Source: Polytrichum commune (Eukaryota > Streptophyta > Polytrichopsida > Polytrichales > Polytrichaceae). Taken from it: a stretch of DNA of 64,000 nt. Below, piece after piece: positions 11,755-23,787 of the stretch. Numbering within the stretch: position 1 is the first letter of the stretch; each line of letters begins with the position of its first letter. A program made the translations under genes and the position numbers. The stretch lies in assembly GCA_950295325.1 (NCBI GenBank), contig OX485806.1, positions 35,590,001 through 35,654,000 of the forward strand, written 5' to 3'. The notes under the pieces were generated by a model that was not told the origin of the DNA, did not search any database, and was given only the letters and a program-made list of their open reading frames with translations.

Positions 11755-11983
11755 TACACTGTTTACCCTATTTACTGTCACTTACTCTTTTGACTTACGC
11801 TGTGCTATACCTTCCTCTTACTCTACATCTCTTCTTCTCTTTTACCAGGAACACCCTAATTGGTTGTTTCCACACTATACAACATTCACATCTTTACTTG
11901 GTAACAATTTACACTAGCAATCAATTGTAAAAGCAATGCATAATTCTGCATAGTAACTGACATTAATTATCCTAGACGGTGTA
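11755..11983. mobile_element. MITE family B, copy 1
   Basis: Both ends match family B: left tacactgtttaccctattt then actgtcacttact, and right agtaactgacattaattatc then ggtgta, which are inverted relative to each other. Length is 229 bp. It starts and ends with TA, compatible with a TA target duplication. The interior shares a diverged ggttgtt core with the copies at 16.5, 20.0 and 22.4 kb. A second partial left end of the same family begins at 12003. Confidence 0.6.
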
Positions 11984-12002
11984 CTGCTTCCCCCCCAATA
12001 CA

Positions 12003-12125
12003 TGCACCATTCATGGTATTGAGTGGCACTTATTATTTGGACTACGTAAAGTTACAACCTCTCTACTACATATATATTTCAGTTCTCACTAATAGAATAC
12101 AAATGGTCTTTTGGACATTACTATA
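12003..12125. mobile_element. MITE family B, partial (left end)
   Basis: The sequence caccattcatggtattgag followed by a TTATTTGGACTACG core matches the left end of family B, and the interior (cagttctcactaatag, then ttttggacatta) also matches. No right inverted end was found nearby, so it is truncated. Confidence 0.45.
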
Positions 12126-12199
12126 CACTATCATTTCTTTGATAGAAATTTGCATTCTAAGGGTGAGCTTCCATGTAGGTTGCTCGCCCACTCGATTCT

Positions 12200-15100
12200 A
12201 GATAGTAGTGGGTTGGAGGTGTTTGCATATAGTTAATCACAAGCCGTCATCCAACCACATTCTGGCAATCAACTAGAATGTGGAGGGCCGTGGACACAGG
12301 TCACTAGACTTCCATGCACGCACTAAAGAATTTTAAACCTACAAGTGGTGGTCACTGAAGGATAGAAGACCAAGGGCTCAAAGTTCTTTGCAACATAAGC
12401 TACATGGGGCTAATTTGGTTAGCTTCCTTAATCGGACACTTATTTTTGGCTCCTAATGGGCAGTATAATTGGTTTAATTCGGCGGTTTAATCGGCAGTAC
12501 ACATGGTGGTTTAGCTGCCACCTTGATGATATTTGAATTACTCATATTTGCAAAAGTCAAACTACACCCACCATCCTCCATAATTAAGAGTGTTGTCCAC
12601 TAAGCTACGACACACTTGATTTTTGTGCCTGAGATGGGTAAATTAGGAGACGGAAACTTGGGCAAATTAGAAGGCGGCATGGGGCTGTGAGGTGCCGACC
12701 AACTTGTATTGTGGGTATTCTATAATGAAAAAACAATTCAACAACATTTTATCTCACATGTGACCACTTTAGAGACATGACATAGTCAACATTGATCTTC
12801 AACTTGGTTTCATTGGAAAATGGCCTGTGTAGAATCTGCTAATGATGTTGTCCACTTACACAACATTGAACAATAAAAGAGTTCCCCCCTATAACACCCC
12901 ATTGGGAAGTAGAGAATCTTTGATTCCGGAGCCTATATCAACACCTTCCTCAACTTCGATTTCAATGATTCCAAGTTCTTTGGTCATGATTTACAATTGC
13001 TAACATGCTCAAATCCATGAGCTAGATAATTCCACAGAGCTGGAGGTGTTCACATTAGCCTCATCTACCTCATAGCAAGAGCTCCTTAGGGCAATTTTCC
13101 ATGTGCAAGCTGTTCTTGCAAAGAAAATGTAGACTTCACTTGACATCAATGAAGAATGGGCCTCTATATCCAACCATTTTGTTGACGAAGCATTTCTTGG
13201 GGGGGGGGGGGGGGGAGGGGAGGGGGGAGACCCTATGAGATAGTAGATTAGGCTTTGTTACCAAACATGCAAGTTGGAGTGTGTGGATGTCATTGCATTC
13301 ACATGAAGATTGATGTCTTCTACATGCTTGATCACTCAAATCCACAAGACACATGACCTTTCAACTTCATAACTTGAGCTCTTTATTGCTTACAATGTTC
13401 AAATGGCACATTCCTAGATCCCATATGGAACACCTACGACAAGCTCTTGATCGTTTCAACAAGCGCATGGTTAAAATCTTCAACTACCTCCATGGGATAG
13501 ATCATGAATATTGAGAGCTCAAACTCTTGTTTGTGGGCTCCAAACCAATGGCATTCCAAGCATTCTATAGCTTGTAATGAATGCTTTTTGATTTCATATC
13601 ATTCCCTCCTTGCTATCTCACTTTGATCATGGCCACCGTATAATTTCTCAAATTATTGAGAGCTTTGGATGAGATCTTATCTCAGGGGTATATCACTCTA
13701 GAATGCAATTGGGGGACTACATGCGGCTGGGCTCCCCCCCCCCTTTAAAGGGGGTTGTTTACTCAAGGTGCTTGCTTCAAGGTTCCCCTTTAATTACTTA
13801 AAATTATTCGATGGTCTAATTTTCTATACCCTACATTTACTTATACTAGATACGGGTGTGCAAATTAGTGTAATGTATATATATTTTTTGAAGTTAAAAT
13901 AAAGTAAGAAAACCAATTACAACCGTTGAGAATTCACTTACCATGATTCACAATACGAAGAACTCACAGCTGCAACACAATCCCGAAACATACCTCTAAA
14001 CCTGATTTGCATAGTAGAAGCGACAAGAGCCCTAAACGCCTAGTTGCATCATTCGAGAGAGATGAAGTGGAGACCCAACAACTCGCAACGATGCCATCCA
14101 CCCGTCCAAATGAAGCTCTCACAATTTTCTGTCCATTTTCTTTAGAATGGGCGGGAACAACATGCTCTACAAATCAAATTGCATTAGGATTCTTACCTTA
14201 AACCCCTATCTTACTTTAATATGTTATTAAATTGTCCCCAACCCTACATTGTTTCTATGATGATTTTGCACTATATATGTGACACTAATTTACTTCTAAA
14301 TGTTTTACAAATTTTATATCCAATGAATTAAATTGGCTCTAAATTATTCTCACGTAGTTATTAGAATTATGGAGGTGATCTTCCCGGGGATCTTGTGAAC
14401 CCCAAGCATCAAACTCCTTCAAATTGTAAGTTTGAGTTTTCAACTTGAGTTCTAGTTTTATTTTTAATGTTTTCAAAACCACATTGCAGGTGCCACATCA
14501 TTCCTCCAAACCCCCCCCCCCCTCTTGCACTGGTTGGAGGTCCTTTTTGAGAAGAGGGTTTTGTTTGTTTGTTTTTCTATTTCTTTTTTTAGGGGGGGAG
14601 GTTGTTCAAGGTTTTCTTCATTAGATGTTTTGAGAAAAGGATTTGGGTTGACCATATTATTTATGGTTCTCTTTGAGCTCATAGCCACCCTCCCAACTAG
14701 TGAACAATTTTCCCTACATAATCGATGTATTCATGAAACACATTGACTTTCAATCCTCAAATGGTGTCTATCTCCAGACAAGAGTTGTTCCGATTAAATT
14801 TCTCTATTCACTCCAAAATGACAATAATCATAAGTTGAAATAATCTAAATGTAAAAAACAAATAATTAAAATTAATTAATACATGAGAAGTGGAAAGTGT
14901 GTAAAATTTATTTCAAATTTGGTATGTGTGTCACCGAGATGATTATGTGTCCATGATACAACATTAGAAGCAAATAATGGCCTTGTTGAACTAACTGACA
15001 AATTTTCAATTTTCAATAGCAAATGTCGTGCACTCTATACAAATGAGCATGTTCATGTATGTGTTTTTAAATATGTCATAAGTCTTCATAAAATGAACAT

Positions 15101-16030
15101 ATGTATCCACAAAATATAAAGGAAATAGCCCCTTGTAACACACTACATTATAGCAAGTGTAATATTTTTCTGAGAGGGAGTGCCCCTCCCCCTCCCCCGC
15201 CCCCCCCCCCCCCCCAAGTTGTTTCGTAAAGCAAGCTTGCAAACTTCACTCTATAATTGATCTTGAAAATACGTGAAACCTTGAAGATAATAAGGGTTGA
15301 AGGGGCCTAAGGACACTACCATTTGATGACAAAGTTCCAAATGACAAAATGTGCGAGCCCCCCTCCCCTAATCTATTCACATGGAAGTGTGCGCTAAATT
15401 TCTTTAAAAAAAAACAATAATTGGTTGACATATTTGTAGGGTGAGAGTTGAAGTTTCGATGGATGGTCATAATTATCAATGACTTTAGAATACAAGACAT
15501 TATACAACATACATTTTACAAGTTTAAATTGATATATTCCACAATTTTGACATTTCAAGGAAGTGATATGACATTTGACTATGGGTCACAATTTAAGACT
15601 TCTGCAATAAATGCAATTATGTAAATTGTATCAAAAAAGTCCATTATGTCCACTTGGGCATTTTAGGGTTAAGGTTTTAGTTGAAGTAGGTAAAATCTAT
15701 ATTTACTTATATTTTGCCCCCTCCCCATATAGTTAGAAGAGATAGCTAACATACAATCTTGTGCACCAATCTTATATGAAAGCTAATTAATCTCACACCT
15801 GCATTGCCTAGTCAGGTGTAAATAAACGTTGACAAGCTACAACATTTATGGTATTTAGTGTCATGTACACTATTTGCGAAGGGCCTAAGCCAGATGTCTA
15901 GATGTCTGAAAGTGTCACGTCTACTATTTGCCAATATGATATTGTTCGTCAACATAAGTAACACTTTAAAATAATGTTATCTACAATATGACCTTTAGCA
16001 TAGTACATTGAGATACTTGAGATGATAGTT
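12200..16030. other. Long stretch without recognised genes
   Basis: AT-rich DNA with poly-G/C tracts (13199-13215, 13734-13743, 14511-14522, 15200-15215) and a probable family B left-end fragment near 15838. Open frames are short and carry no motif I recognise. Nothing here supports a gene. Confidence 0.4.
13199..13215. repeat. Poly-G tract, 17 bases
   Basis: An uninterrupted G run followed by AGGGGAGGGGGGA, a purine-rich G-quadruplex-like stretch. Confidence 0.9.
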
Positions 16031-16033
16031 GCA

Positions 16034-16159
16034 CGTTTTATTATGCAAAGGGAATATATTATTAAGCACACTTATGCCAATTGTCATGTGTTTGCATTTT
16101 ATTCTACAAGAGGAAGATATCATTGAGCATACTAATGCCAAGTATCATTTGTATACGCT
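16034..16159. repeat. Degenerate direct duplication, ~62-bp unit
   Basis: Two adjacent units read ttttatt(a/c)t..aa..ga then atat, cact/tact, atgccaa, tgt/tat, catttg/catgtg in the same order. They look like an old tandem duplication with about one quarter of positions changed. Confidence 0.5.
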
Positions 16160-16461
16160 TCAATCAACTTGTAGACAATCTTCATTATACATGGAGCGGT
16201 AGTACTTTTTGTTTGCGACCGCAAGACGATTGGCCTTGGAAACACCACTAGGATCTCGACCGATTATGGATGCCCAAAATCCTCCTTGGACATTGGATGC
16301 GGGACATGTGGATAACTTGAATGAAGGAACACTTCTAGATTGATGGAGACTTAAGTAGATTAACGAAGACTTAATTGGATAAAGTAAGACTTGGCTGAAA
16401 TTACTATTGGCAACTGCAATGTTTTGAAACTCAATGTTTAGTTACACTCAAAAGTCACCAT

Positions 16462-16684
16462 TACACCCGTTTATGGTATTTAGTGTCACTTTGTATTTGG
16501 GATTACGCAACATTGTAACTTCTCACGATAGGTTTCATTGTGTATCTACAAAGATTAAATAGGTTGTATGGACATTATAAAACATAAATAATTGTTACTT
16601 GGTGAAAACTCACCTTTGTAGTAAAAAGTTGTAGTATTGTGGAACTTCGAATAGTAAGTGACACTAAATATCATGAACGGTGTA
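16462..16684. mobile_element. MITE family B, copy 2
   Basis: A 223-bp element. The left end tacacccgtttatggtattt then agtgtcact pairs with the right end agtgacactaaatatcat then gaacggtgta. It starts and ends with TA. The interior has the family core (aggttgtatggacatta). Non-coding. Confidence 0.7.
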
Positions 16685-17339
16685 GCCTGATAGTATTCAA
16701 TCGCATCACGAAGGTTTGAGGGGTAAGGGTTCACAACACATAAGGTAGAAGCACCCAGTTCCAACACCAACTTTTCTTTGAGGTTGGCAACAATGTACTT
16801 CAACAAGAACACTAATTGTATTATTACTAAAAACTGCCAACGCAACTCATTGGTCATTGAAGACGAAATGCTAATGATCACCACTGTCCATTTCAAGGGG
16901 GCCTATACCACTTGGAAAGGCCAAGTGAGGTTCGTGAGGTTCATGGATCAACCTAACACAATGAACATCAAGAATAACGAGATCGGAGTGCTTTTAAAAT
17001 GATCTCACATGAGCTTTATTCTTAAGAAGAAATTTAGAGTATCATTGACAATGATGAATGTAAAATGAGAAATGCGTTGTAGATTGTTTGGTTGAAATTT
17101 GAAAATATGTTTTGTGGTTGAATGAGATAGTGTCGGGTGCGGGGCGGGGGCCATCGCTAGTTGTTTTGTGTACAATGCCAAAGGCTATGGTGGAAGGGGA
17201 GAATCTTAGGCTGGGGGGGAGCATCGGAGCATATAGAGTTGAAGTTATGAGGTGAAGACGACGCATGGCAGGGAGACAGAGGCGTGGGTGTCCGGCGGGG
17301 GAAGGGAAGTACTCAAGTACCTTCCTGCACGAAACCACC

Positions 17340-17470
17340 CATTCAATGTCATATCCTCTCACATGGACCTGCTCGCCTCGCTCATTACCTCATGTATATA
17401 TAGCTACCTAGCTAGCCAACCAATATATGCATGCGGGCGGAGAGAGATCTAGCTAGAGAAAGCGAGCGAG
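17340..17470 (+). promoter_or_regulatory. Promoter-like sequence (TATA plus GA-rich leader)
   Basis: A TATA-like tgtatatatagc at 17393-17404 is followed after about 30 bases by a leader rich in GAGAGA and CTAGCTAG motifs, as in many plant 5' regions. The upstream DNA (17120-17330) is locally GC-richer. No convincing downstream coding exon was found, so this may serve a non-coding transcript or be chance. Confidence 0.2.
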
Positions 17471-17821
17471 ATGACACTGAAATAACACCCGGGATTATTA
17501 GCATATATGATATGCATGTGAGGGAGGGCATATATGCATGATATGTATATAGATACACCCTGTGACTCAAATATGATTGTCAACCACTTTATGTGACCAT
17601 CAGGAGCTACGCTTACTTGTCCATCACGTGATTGCTCGCACAACTTCCCCCTCACTCCCATCCTTTGGTTGCTGCCACCTACAACTGTGTAGCAGCTATA
17701 TTAGCAGGAAATGAAAACGACATGTCCGTGTTCTTGCCGATGTGCATCTGAGCCCATTAGTCCTCAAACTCCTCAAGGGCTGCCCATGACTGGAGAGGGA
17801 CTTAATTTAAGTGTCACGGGC

Positions 17822-18345
17822 AGAGGGGGAATTGTTGCATATGTGTGTATCTTTGGTTCATCCAACCTAAGAGCTTTGAACTAGTACGTATCCCACGGTT
17901 CCTAGTTTTTATTTGTGTTGACATTGGAATCACTTTCAAAGATCTCAAATTATGTTTAGTCCAAGTCCTTCAAGATGAATTTGTCACAAACTTTTAGGAA
18001 GTCGACTTTTCATGCTGGATGGATGAAAGGCTCTCTCTCTCTCCAAATTATCGCATATGAGTTAACTTCTCATCACCCCTAACATACAAACTTTGATATA
18101 TCGAAAGAGGGATATATCACATATGACGGCATCTCTCATTCATTTAACATAAAACTTGACTCTCTACATATTTGTGACCGATTTACCTCAAATTACTTGG
18201 ACTAGACTATTTAAAAGATTTTAAAGTTGACTCCAATGTCGCATCAATTAAAATATCAACTTCTGGGGTGCATATACTATTTTGGAACTTTATGTTGGAT
18301 GAACGTAGTATTATTCAACTAAGTGACTTGGTTGAGTGGGGCTGG
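17822..18345. mobile_element. Cluster of degenerate MITE family A ends
   Basis: Left-type ends occur near 17822 (gggggaattgttgcatatg), 18041 (aaattatcgcatatgag) and 18104 (gagggatatatcacatatg). Right-type ends with ggatggatga or ttatgttggatga occur near 18014 and 18290. The usual interior landmark gaccgatttacctcaaatta is at about 18177. At least two decayed or nested family A copies are implied; exact limits cannot be set. Confidence 0.5.
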
Positions 18346-18759
18346 GATTATGTCATGTAAAGTGCTAGAATAATATCTTAAGGGTGCTTGTTAGTAAGCA
18401 AATTCAGCTTAAAAATGAATGAGATGCAAGTGAAGCATTGTCATTGAATATCATTAGAATGAAATGGCTTATAGCAATTGAATAATGTTATGAATGAGAG
18501 TTGTGCTTGTATGTGATAATTTCTCTCCTTAATATAGGATGGAAATCGGAGGCTCTTTTTTCATAGTTGATTTGATATGCCAGTCATAATACACACATGG
18601 ATTTCACCAAGTTTCTACTTAGTGCATTTTGGCATATAGAATGCACCCCATACCAATGCACTATATATACAATATAATTTTGCACATGTCTAGGTGCATT
18701 TTATATGTAAGATTTTTACTTAAAGTCCCAGGGTGGCTTAAACCCATAGTCTTAATCCA

Positions 18760-18845
18760 GATCCTATGGGAACTCCAAGAATCCGAGGTTAAGTTGCATA
18801 AGACTAGAATAGTATTCGAATGGGTGACCTTCCTAGCACTTGAAT
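18760..18845 (+). other. 5S-rRNA-like segment (Cassandra-type element or 5S-derived repeat)
   Basis: In order the sequence carries gatcctat..gaactcc, ccgaggttaag and atagtattcgaatgggtgacc, matching plant 5S rRNA from about residue 31 to the box C region (GATCCCAT, GAACTCCGAAGTTAAG, GTAGTACTAGGATGGGTGACC). The box C core ATGGGTGACC is intact; elsewhere there are substitutions and about eight extra bases. The first ~30 bases of 5S are not recognisable and flanking DNA is not 5S spacer. Cassandra TRIM retrotransposons carry 5S sequence in their LTRs and are known from ferns and seed plants, so that is the leading interpretation. No primer-binding site was found. Confidence 0.55.
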
Positions 18846-20013
18846 TCCGGTGCACTCTATCACCTCTGGTCCACTCAATCACAATGGGATTATTTGGGTG
18901 AACTAGATGTTCTAAAACAATTGCGTACGAACCTAAGGGCTTGCCTTTGGGGGAGATGTGTGCCCTCTGGCTTGTATGTGCATGTTCAAGGTGTTCACCT
19001 CTAAAAGGAGGGCAATAGTCTTCAAAGACCCTCTAATTCTCGTAATGCCCGTTTTGGATTACATATAGACTTAGACCAACTCGGAAATGAAGCAACACCA
19101 TAATCCATGCTAGTGGCAACATTGGAGCATCTTTCTTTCATGGACACCCATCGTATGAATTACTAACATGTGAAGAGATACTAAAGCAACTACACTGTTT
19201 CACACACGACAACTCAGATCGTCAACATTGGAAAGTTTATTCGTCTCAAATCACCTAAAAGACTTGATGTTGCATGGTTATTTATTGAGCCAACTTAAGG
19301 ACACTTCATATATTTTATGGGTCATCCTATGGAACAAAGAGTGACATGGGCGGATCACACTTAATCGACCTGAAAATTCAACCTTTAATATTCATAACCT
19401 TTTATATCTCACACACCCACTTAAAACACATTCTGCTTGAAGTGACTAACTTAGTAGGTTTACTATGCATGCATATCCCAGATTGGATGGTAGTCAAATG
19501 CACTTTATGAAAGTTAATATATCATTTAGGAGGCTAATGATAAAGTAAAATCGTGAACATCAGCGATCGGGGAGGTTTTTGGGCATAATCGGTCGAGATC
19601 CTGGTGTTTGCAAGTCCAACCGGTTACATGTTGACATCCTTTTGGGTTTCCTTTATTAAATTGGGTATATCCTATAAATTCCTCTAAAATGATCGGTAAT
19701 TATCCTGCAGTCTTGAGCTTCAACCTGTTATTTCTCAAACTTAACCGGTTCATTTGTAACTAATTGCTGGTTTTCCCCGACCATTGGTGAACATCAGATG
19801 CTGAGACTATTCACAGAATGTTACTATATTTGATTTCATGAACCAAACACCTTCATATAAGAAGTCTGGGTATACATGAGTAGTTACATTTTAAAAGGGA
19901 TGTAGCATGTGCAATATGCCTTTTCTGAGGAGTGTGGAATCAAAGCTAAATTAAGTTACCCTCGCGTTTTGAGAAGTGACAGAGTCTGTTTAGAGCATGT
20001 TTACACAAAAGAT

Positions 20014-20225
20014 TACACTGATTATTACATTTAGTGCATGTTACTATTTGAAATCACGCAATGCAACAATGCCTTACTCATGAGTTCAATTCTTACTAAC
20101 AAAAGTTCTGTAGGTTGTTCGGATATTAAATGACTTTTCTTGGTAAAATATGACATCCTCAACATATAGTTGTAGCAAAGCGTAACTCCAAATAGTAACA
20201 CACACTAAATGGGATAATCAATGTA
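20014..20225. mobile_element. MITE family B, copy 3
   Basis: A 212-bp element. Left end tacactgattattacattt, tagtgcatgttactatttg; right end agtaacacacactaaatg, ggataatcaatgta. The inverted repeats run about 48 bp with few mismatches. TA is at both ends. The interior core is taggttgttcggatattaaa. Confidence 0.75.
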
Positions 20226-20351
20226 GTGATCTTTGCCACTAAATTCTAATGTTCTCTCATTAATTGAGAAATAAGTGGCAGTCTAGCTTCGTTGTACACA
20301 GGGTTACAAAAAATAAGAATTAGCATGTCAAAAAAATGGAAGAGGTGCCAT

Positions 20352-20584
20352 GGAGGGGATTATTCTATATGAGTGTACCTCTCATCCAACTAGCATTAAA
20401 ACTTGACAGCCTATAGGTTTGTTGCCGATTCATCTCAATGAACTTGAGTACATCGATTCGTGGTCAATAAAGCTAAATGCAGTGCCTAACCAACTAAGAA
20501 AAGTAATGTTTGGGTTGCATGCTATTTTAGGGATTTTATGTTGGATGAATGAGAGGTATGCTTGTATAAGATAATTCCCTCTTT
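20352..20584. mobile_element. MITE family A, copy 2
   Basis: Inverted ends: ggaggggattattctatatg, then gtgtacctctcatccaac, against gttggatgaatgagaggta, then ataattccctcttt. The interior contains the family landmarks cctataggtttgttgccg and ttttagggattttatg. The target duplication is not clear (ggtgccatgg against aggcacatgg at best). Confidence 0.65.
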
Positions 20585-21275
20585 CTGAAGGCACATGGAT
20601 TCCTATATGTTCATAATTGGAATAATGAATCATATTCCAGAGCAAGACACATAGTTGAAGTGGGAGGGAGAGGAGATGATGAAGAGGGTGGTGGTAGAGA
20701 TTGGGCATGGAGGGAGTAGCATTGAAAGGGGCAGCAGCATGTGAGAGTGCAGGAGTCACATGAATCCTCATGAAATGGAGATGCGAGAGAAAGTGAAAGA
20801 CGCATGCACACAAAAGCCCACATCCAGTCCGTGAACGGAACGGAAAGGCCAGGCCAGGAAAGGAAAGGAAAGGAAAGGGAATGACATGGCACGAGCTCAA
20901 CCTGAGGCAGTCCAGTCACAGCTCATCTGCTTCTGCTGCTGCTGCTGCCGCCTCCTCCTAACTATATAATGTAGCTAGCTGCTTGTAAGAAGTGGAGTAC
21001 ATACCATAACTTACACTCTGTGGCCTTTCATAGCCATGTCTCCCTTAATTTATGGCCCAAGCATCTTTTCTTGCACCCCCCCCCCCAATCCGCACTTGCG
21101 GTGGTACCAACATACACTTTCTCATCCATTAATTTCCCGTACCCACTTAACTTATGTGGGCCTACTTATGTCTGTGCTCTCTCTCTCTCTCTCTCCTTCA
21201 TTGGACACTTAAGGCAAGCCAAGGCAAGGTAGATGATCCTAGCTATTGCAGCATCGTCGCAAGTTGTACACCCAA
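20585..21275. other. Simple-repeat-rich, gene-poor stretch
   Basis: Contains AGGAA repeats near 20860, CTG/GCT repeats near 20930, a TATA-like actatataatg near 20961, a C11 tract (21076-21086) and a CT run near 21180. No coding motif was recognised; the long minus-strand frames here are low complexity. Confidence 0.35.
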
Positions 21276-21330
21276 CCCAACACTTCATAACACAAAAGCG
21301 GCTGCTCAAAATGACGTATCGTTGGAGTTA

Positions 21331-21716
21331 CGCTCAATACTGTATTTAGTGCCACCCATTCTATTTGTTCCGCCCAATAATATCAACTGTACACCGACAC
21401 TAAATGTCTACCTAACCTTATTTTTCATTCTTTATAAAAAGAAATTTGGGAATTATAGGTTTACAATGTTGCAAATGTGGTCACTTATAAAGTGATCTCT
21501 CATTCAAATTTCAAATATTCATGACAACGTTTCATGACATAAATGTTAGGATGCATAATATACCGGACTTTATCTCAATAATGAGCAGTTGGATGAACTG
21601 AAAGTGAGTTGGGATGACAATACTTGTAAACTTATTCATACTAAGCGTCATTACAAAAAGTTACTGGAGTGGCATTAAATGCCATATGGCACTAAATGCA
21701 ATATTTAGTGCAGTTT
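21331..21716. mobile_element. MITE family C, copy 1
   Basis: Shares with 41.5-41.9 kb an ordered set of landmarks: gctcaatact; cgacactaaatg; a caatgttgcaa, gtcactta, aagtgat block; ttcat.acaa.gtttcat; gttact.gagtg.cattaaat; and the end actaaat.caatatttagtg then cagttttg. Diverged from the other copies and non-coding. Confidence 0.55.
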
Positions 21717-21848
21717 TGTGATATGTTTTGCATTTTCACTTTTTAGAAGCATTGTAAATTGATAGTCTCATGATCAAAACCGATCTCTTACAATACACAT
21801 GATCTTACATAGCAATAGATAAAAGCAAAGGTTTTATTTGGTCAAACA

Positions 21849-22235
21849 CTATGAGTTGCTAATAGTTGGTTTCCTTACAAAGGAGTTAAAACTCACCCCT
21901 CTAAAATTTGCATCTTTGAAGGGGCGGAAGAAGAGAGAGTGAGCGACATCCGTATGCAACAATTTTGTTTTATCTCCAAATTTTACATCATATATCAAGT
22001 TTTCATAAGAAGGTGTAATTTTAATCAAATCATGCGATTTGCACCACTTTTTGATTTTGAGAGCCATTTGTAACACTTCAAGAGTTTTTTTGTTTTTGAA
22101 TTTTAAAAGATCAAAGGTCAAAGAGAAGAATTCAGTTATTTGAGTGCTAGGTAAAAACATAGCATTATCAAACTGCTTAATAATGTTACGAATCCAATGT
22201 GGAGACATGAAAGGGTACACACCTCTTGGCGCCAA
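21849..22235 (-). CDS. Unrecognised 128-codon open frame
   Basis: An uninterrupted frame with a start at 22235 and no stop for 128 codons in AT-rich DNA, where stops are frequent. The translation is basic and aromatic-rich (WIRNIIKQFDNAMF, MALKIKKWCKSHDL, AHSLFFRPFKDANF) with no signal peptide or membrane segment. I recognise no family. It lies between MITEs of families C and B, so it may be a fragment of an unknown transposon protein or a host exon. No splice sites were identified. Confidence 0.25.
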   Translation of the reverse strand: MAPRGVYPFMSPHWIRNIIKQFDNAMFLPSTQITEFFSLTFDLLKFKNKKTLEVLQMALKIKKWCKSHDLIKITPSYENLIYDVKFGDKTKLLHTDVAHSLFFRPFKDANFRGVSFNSFVRKPTISNS

Positions 22236-22441
22236 TTGTAATTGAGCTATCTAGGGTAATTTATGTCCAGAAATTATGGTATGCAAACACCTTCACTAAG
22301 TGCATCTTTGATATATAATAAAGTTAGATCTCATATCCCTCAATGACATTACATTGCCATGGAAAACAAAATTGACTTAAAGGTAACTTAGAACTACTAC
22401 AAAATTAGTAAAGTAAAGTTCGAATATCTGTTTATCATGAC

Positions 22442-22662
22442 TACACCGATTATCCCATTTAGTGCGTGTTATTAATCATAATTATTCAATCCTATAACTA
22501 TTTGATGAAAATGTAATATTTGATCGAGCGAAGTCATCAATGTTTTATGATGTCCAAACAATCTATTGAACTTTCATTAATAAAAATTGTACTCATGAAT
22601 AAGATGGTATTGCATTGCATAACTCCAAATAGTAACACACGCTAAATGGGATTATCAGTGTA
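22442..22662. mobile_element. MITE family B, copy 4
   Basis: A 221-bp element. Left end tacaccgattatcccattta, then gtgcgtgttat; right end agtaacacacgctaaatg, then ggattatcagtgta. TA is at both ends. Closest to copy 3. Confidence 0.75.
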
Positions 22663-22669
22663 GCTAGAA

Positions 22670-23780
22670 AGCTGTTCTATGAGTTACTGCAAGTCTCATG
22701 ACTCAATAACCTACCAATGAACTAATAGTATGACGAAAATGCTATAGCTTCAATACCAGATAATTGCAAGTAGTAATAACGTATTTGGCAGGGTATTTAT
22801 TGTGTGCACGTGGGTGGTATAAAGAGCATGTCCAAGAAGCACCTTATTACAATGTAATGTTGTTTGTACTGTGCATCAGTTGGAGATAAATAAAGTGCAA
22901 CTTTTGATATTACTCAATAACTTAGTTAACTCCATTTCAAAAGAATCAAGGTGAACCACATACAAAGAACCAAGTTCAAGTTGATGACGATTACAATGAT
23001 GACGGATATATATGATGTTGATGATGGCCATGAAGTGACTAAGCTTTATGCAAGTTAAGTTAAGATGAGTTAGAGGAATGAGTCCAATAACATAATAACG
23101 CCTTTTAGCTCGACTCACTTTTGCCTAGATGCATTTCGTAGGTTAACCCTCAATGTCTCATTATTCTCTAAGCTTCATGAGTTGCACTTGTGGTGGGGTC
23201 ATGATTTGCAGGTGGAATTGGAGGAACAAACTTATTATAATTGTGGGGTTAATAAATGAGGCAATGTGTGACACCCATGAGAATCATTGGCCATCATTCG
23301 AAAGTGGCGGGCGGGGGATCTGGTACCTAATCATGTTTAAGTGTAGCCTCCTAATAATGCCCGCCTCACAAGGTCCGCACTTGTTGGATGGAAATAACCA
23401 AGGACCTTCTAACTTAGATCTCGGTAACTTGTTTTACCTCCATCAATAACAACACACTAACTTGCACTTGAAGCCAATAACCAGATTATCATCCTCATAA
23501 TGCGTCGCTTACCATGAATTAAGGGTCAATTTGGATTAACATACTGTAGAAACCATATGGGTACACAAGTTGCAGTGCCACTCCCCCCCCCCCCCCCCCA
23601 CTCCCACTGGTAAGTGCCATGAACTTTACTACTACCTTTTTAGGAGGGGTCTACCATAGGGAGATAATGTAGGATAGTTTTACCTTATACGAATTGAATT
23701 TGTGATAAGAGACTATGATAACGCTATATGTTTCATGTCATCACACGTGTCTTTTTAAAGTAGAAAAATGCATTGCATTA
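22670..23780. other. No recognised gene
   Basis: A 98-codon open frame at 23153-23449 (+) with Cys/Trp-rich start has no recognised motif. A 17-C tract lies at 23583-23599. Otherwise AT-rich DNA. Confidence 0.35.
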
Positions 23781-23787
23781 CATTCAT

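Noticed and set aside
11402-11917. A 171-codon open frame on the plus strand
   Set aside because: Its last third lies inside MITE family B copy 1 and the rest crosses simple repeats; the translation is hydrophobic low complexity without motifs.
16555-16896. A 113-codon minus-strand frame
   Set aside because: More than a third of it is the interior and right end of MITE family B copy 2.
20430-20900. A 156-codon minus-strand frame
   Set aside because: It overlaps MITE family A copy 2 and an AGGAA-rich simple repeat; no motif.
21154-21495. A 113-codon plus-strand frame
   Set aside because: Starts in a CT microsatellite and runs into MITE family C copy 1.
21925-21955. miR156-like string (ggaagaagagagagtgagcga)
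   Set aside because: Differs from mature miR156 by insertion and substitutions, no complementary arm was found nearby, and GA-rich strings are common by chance.
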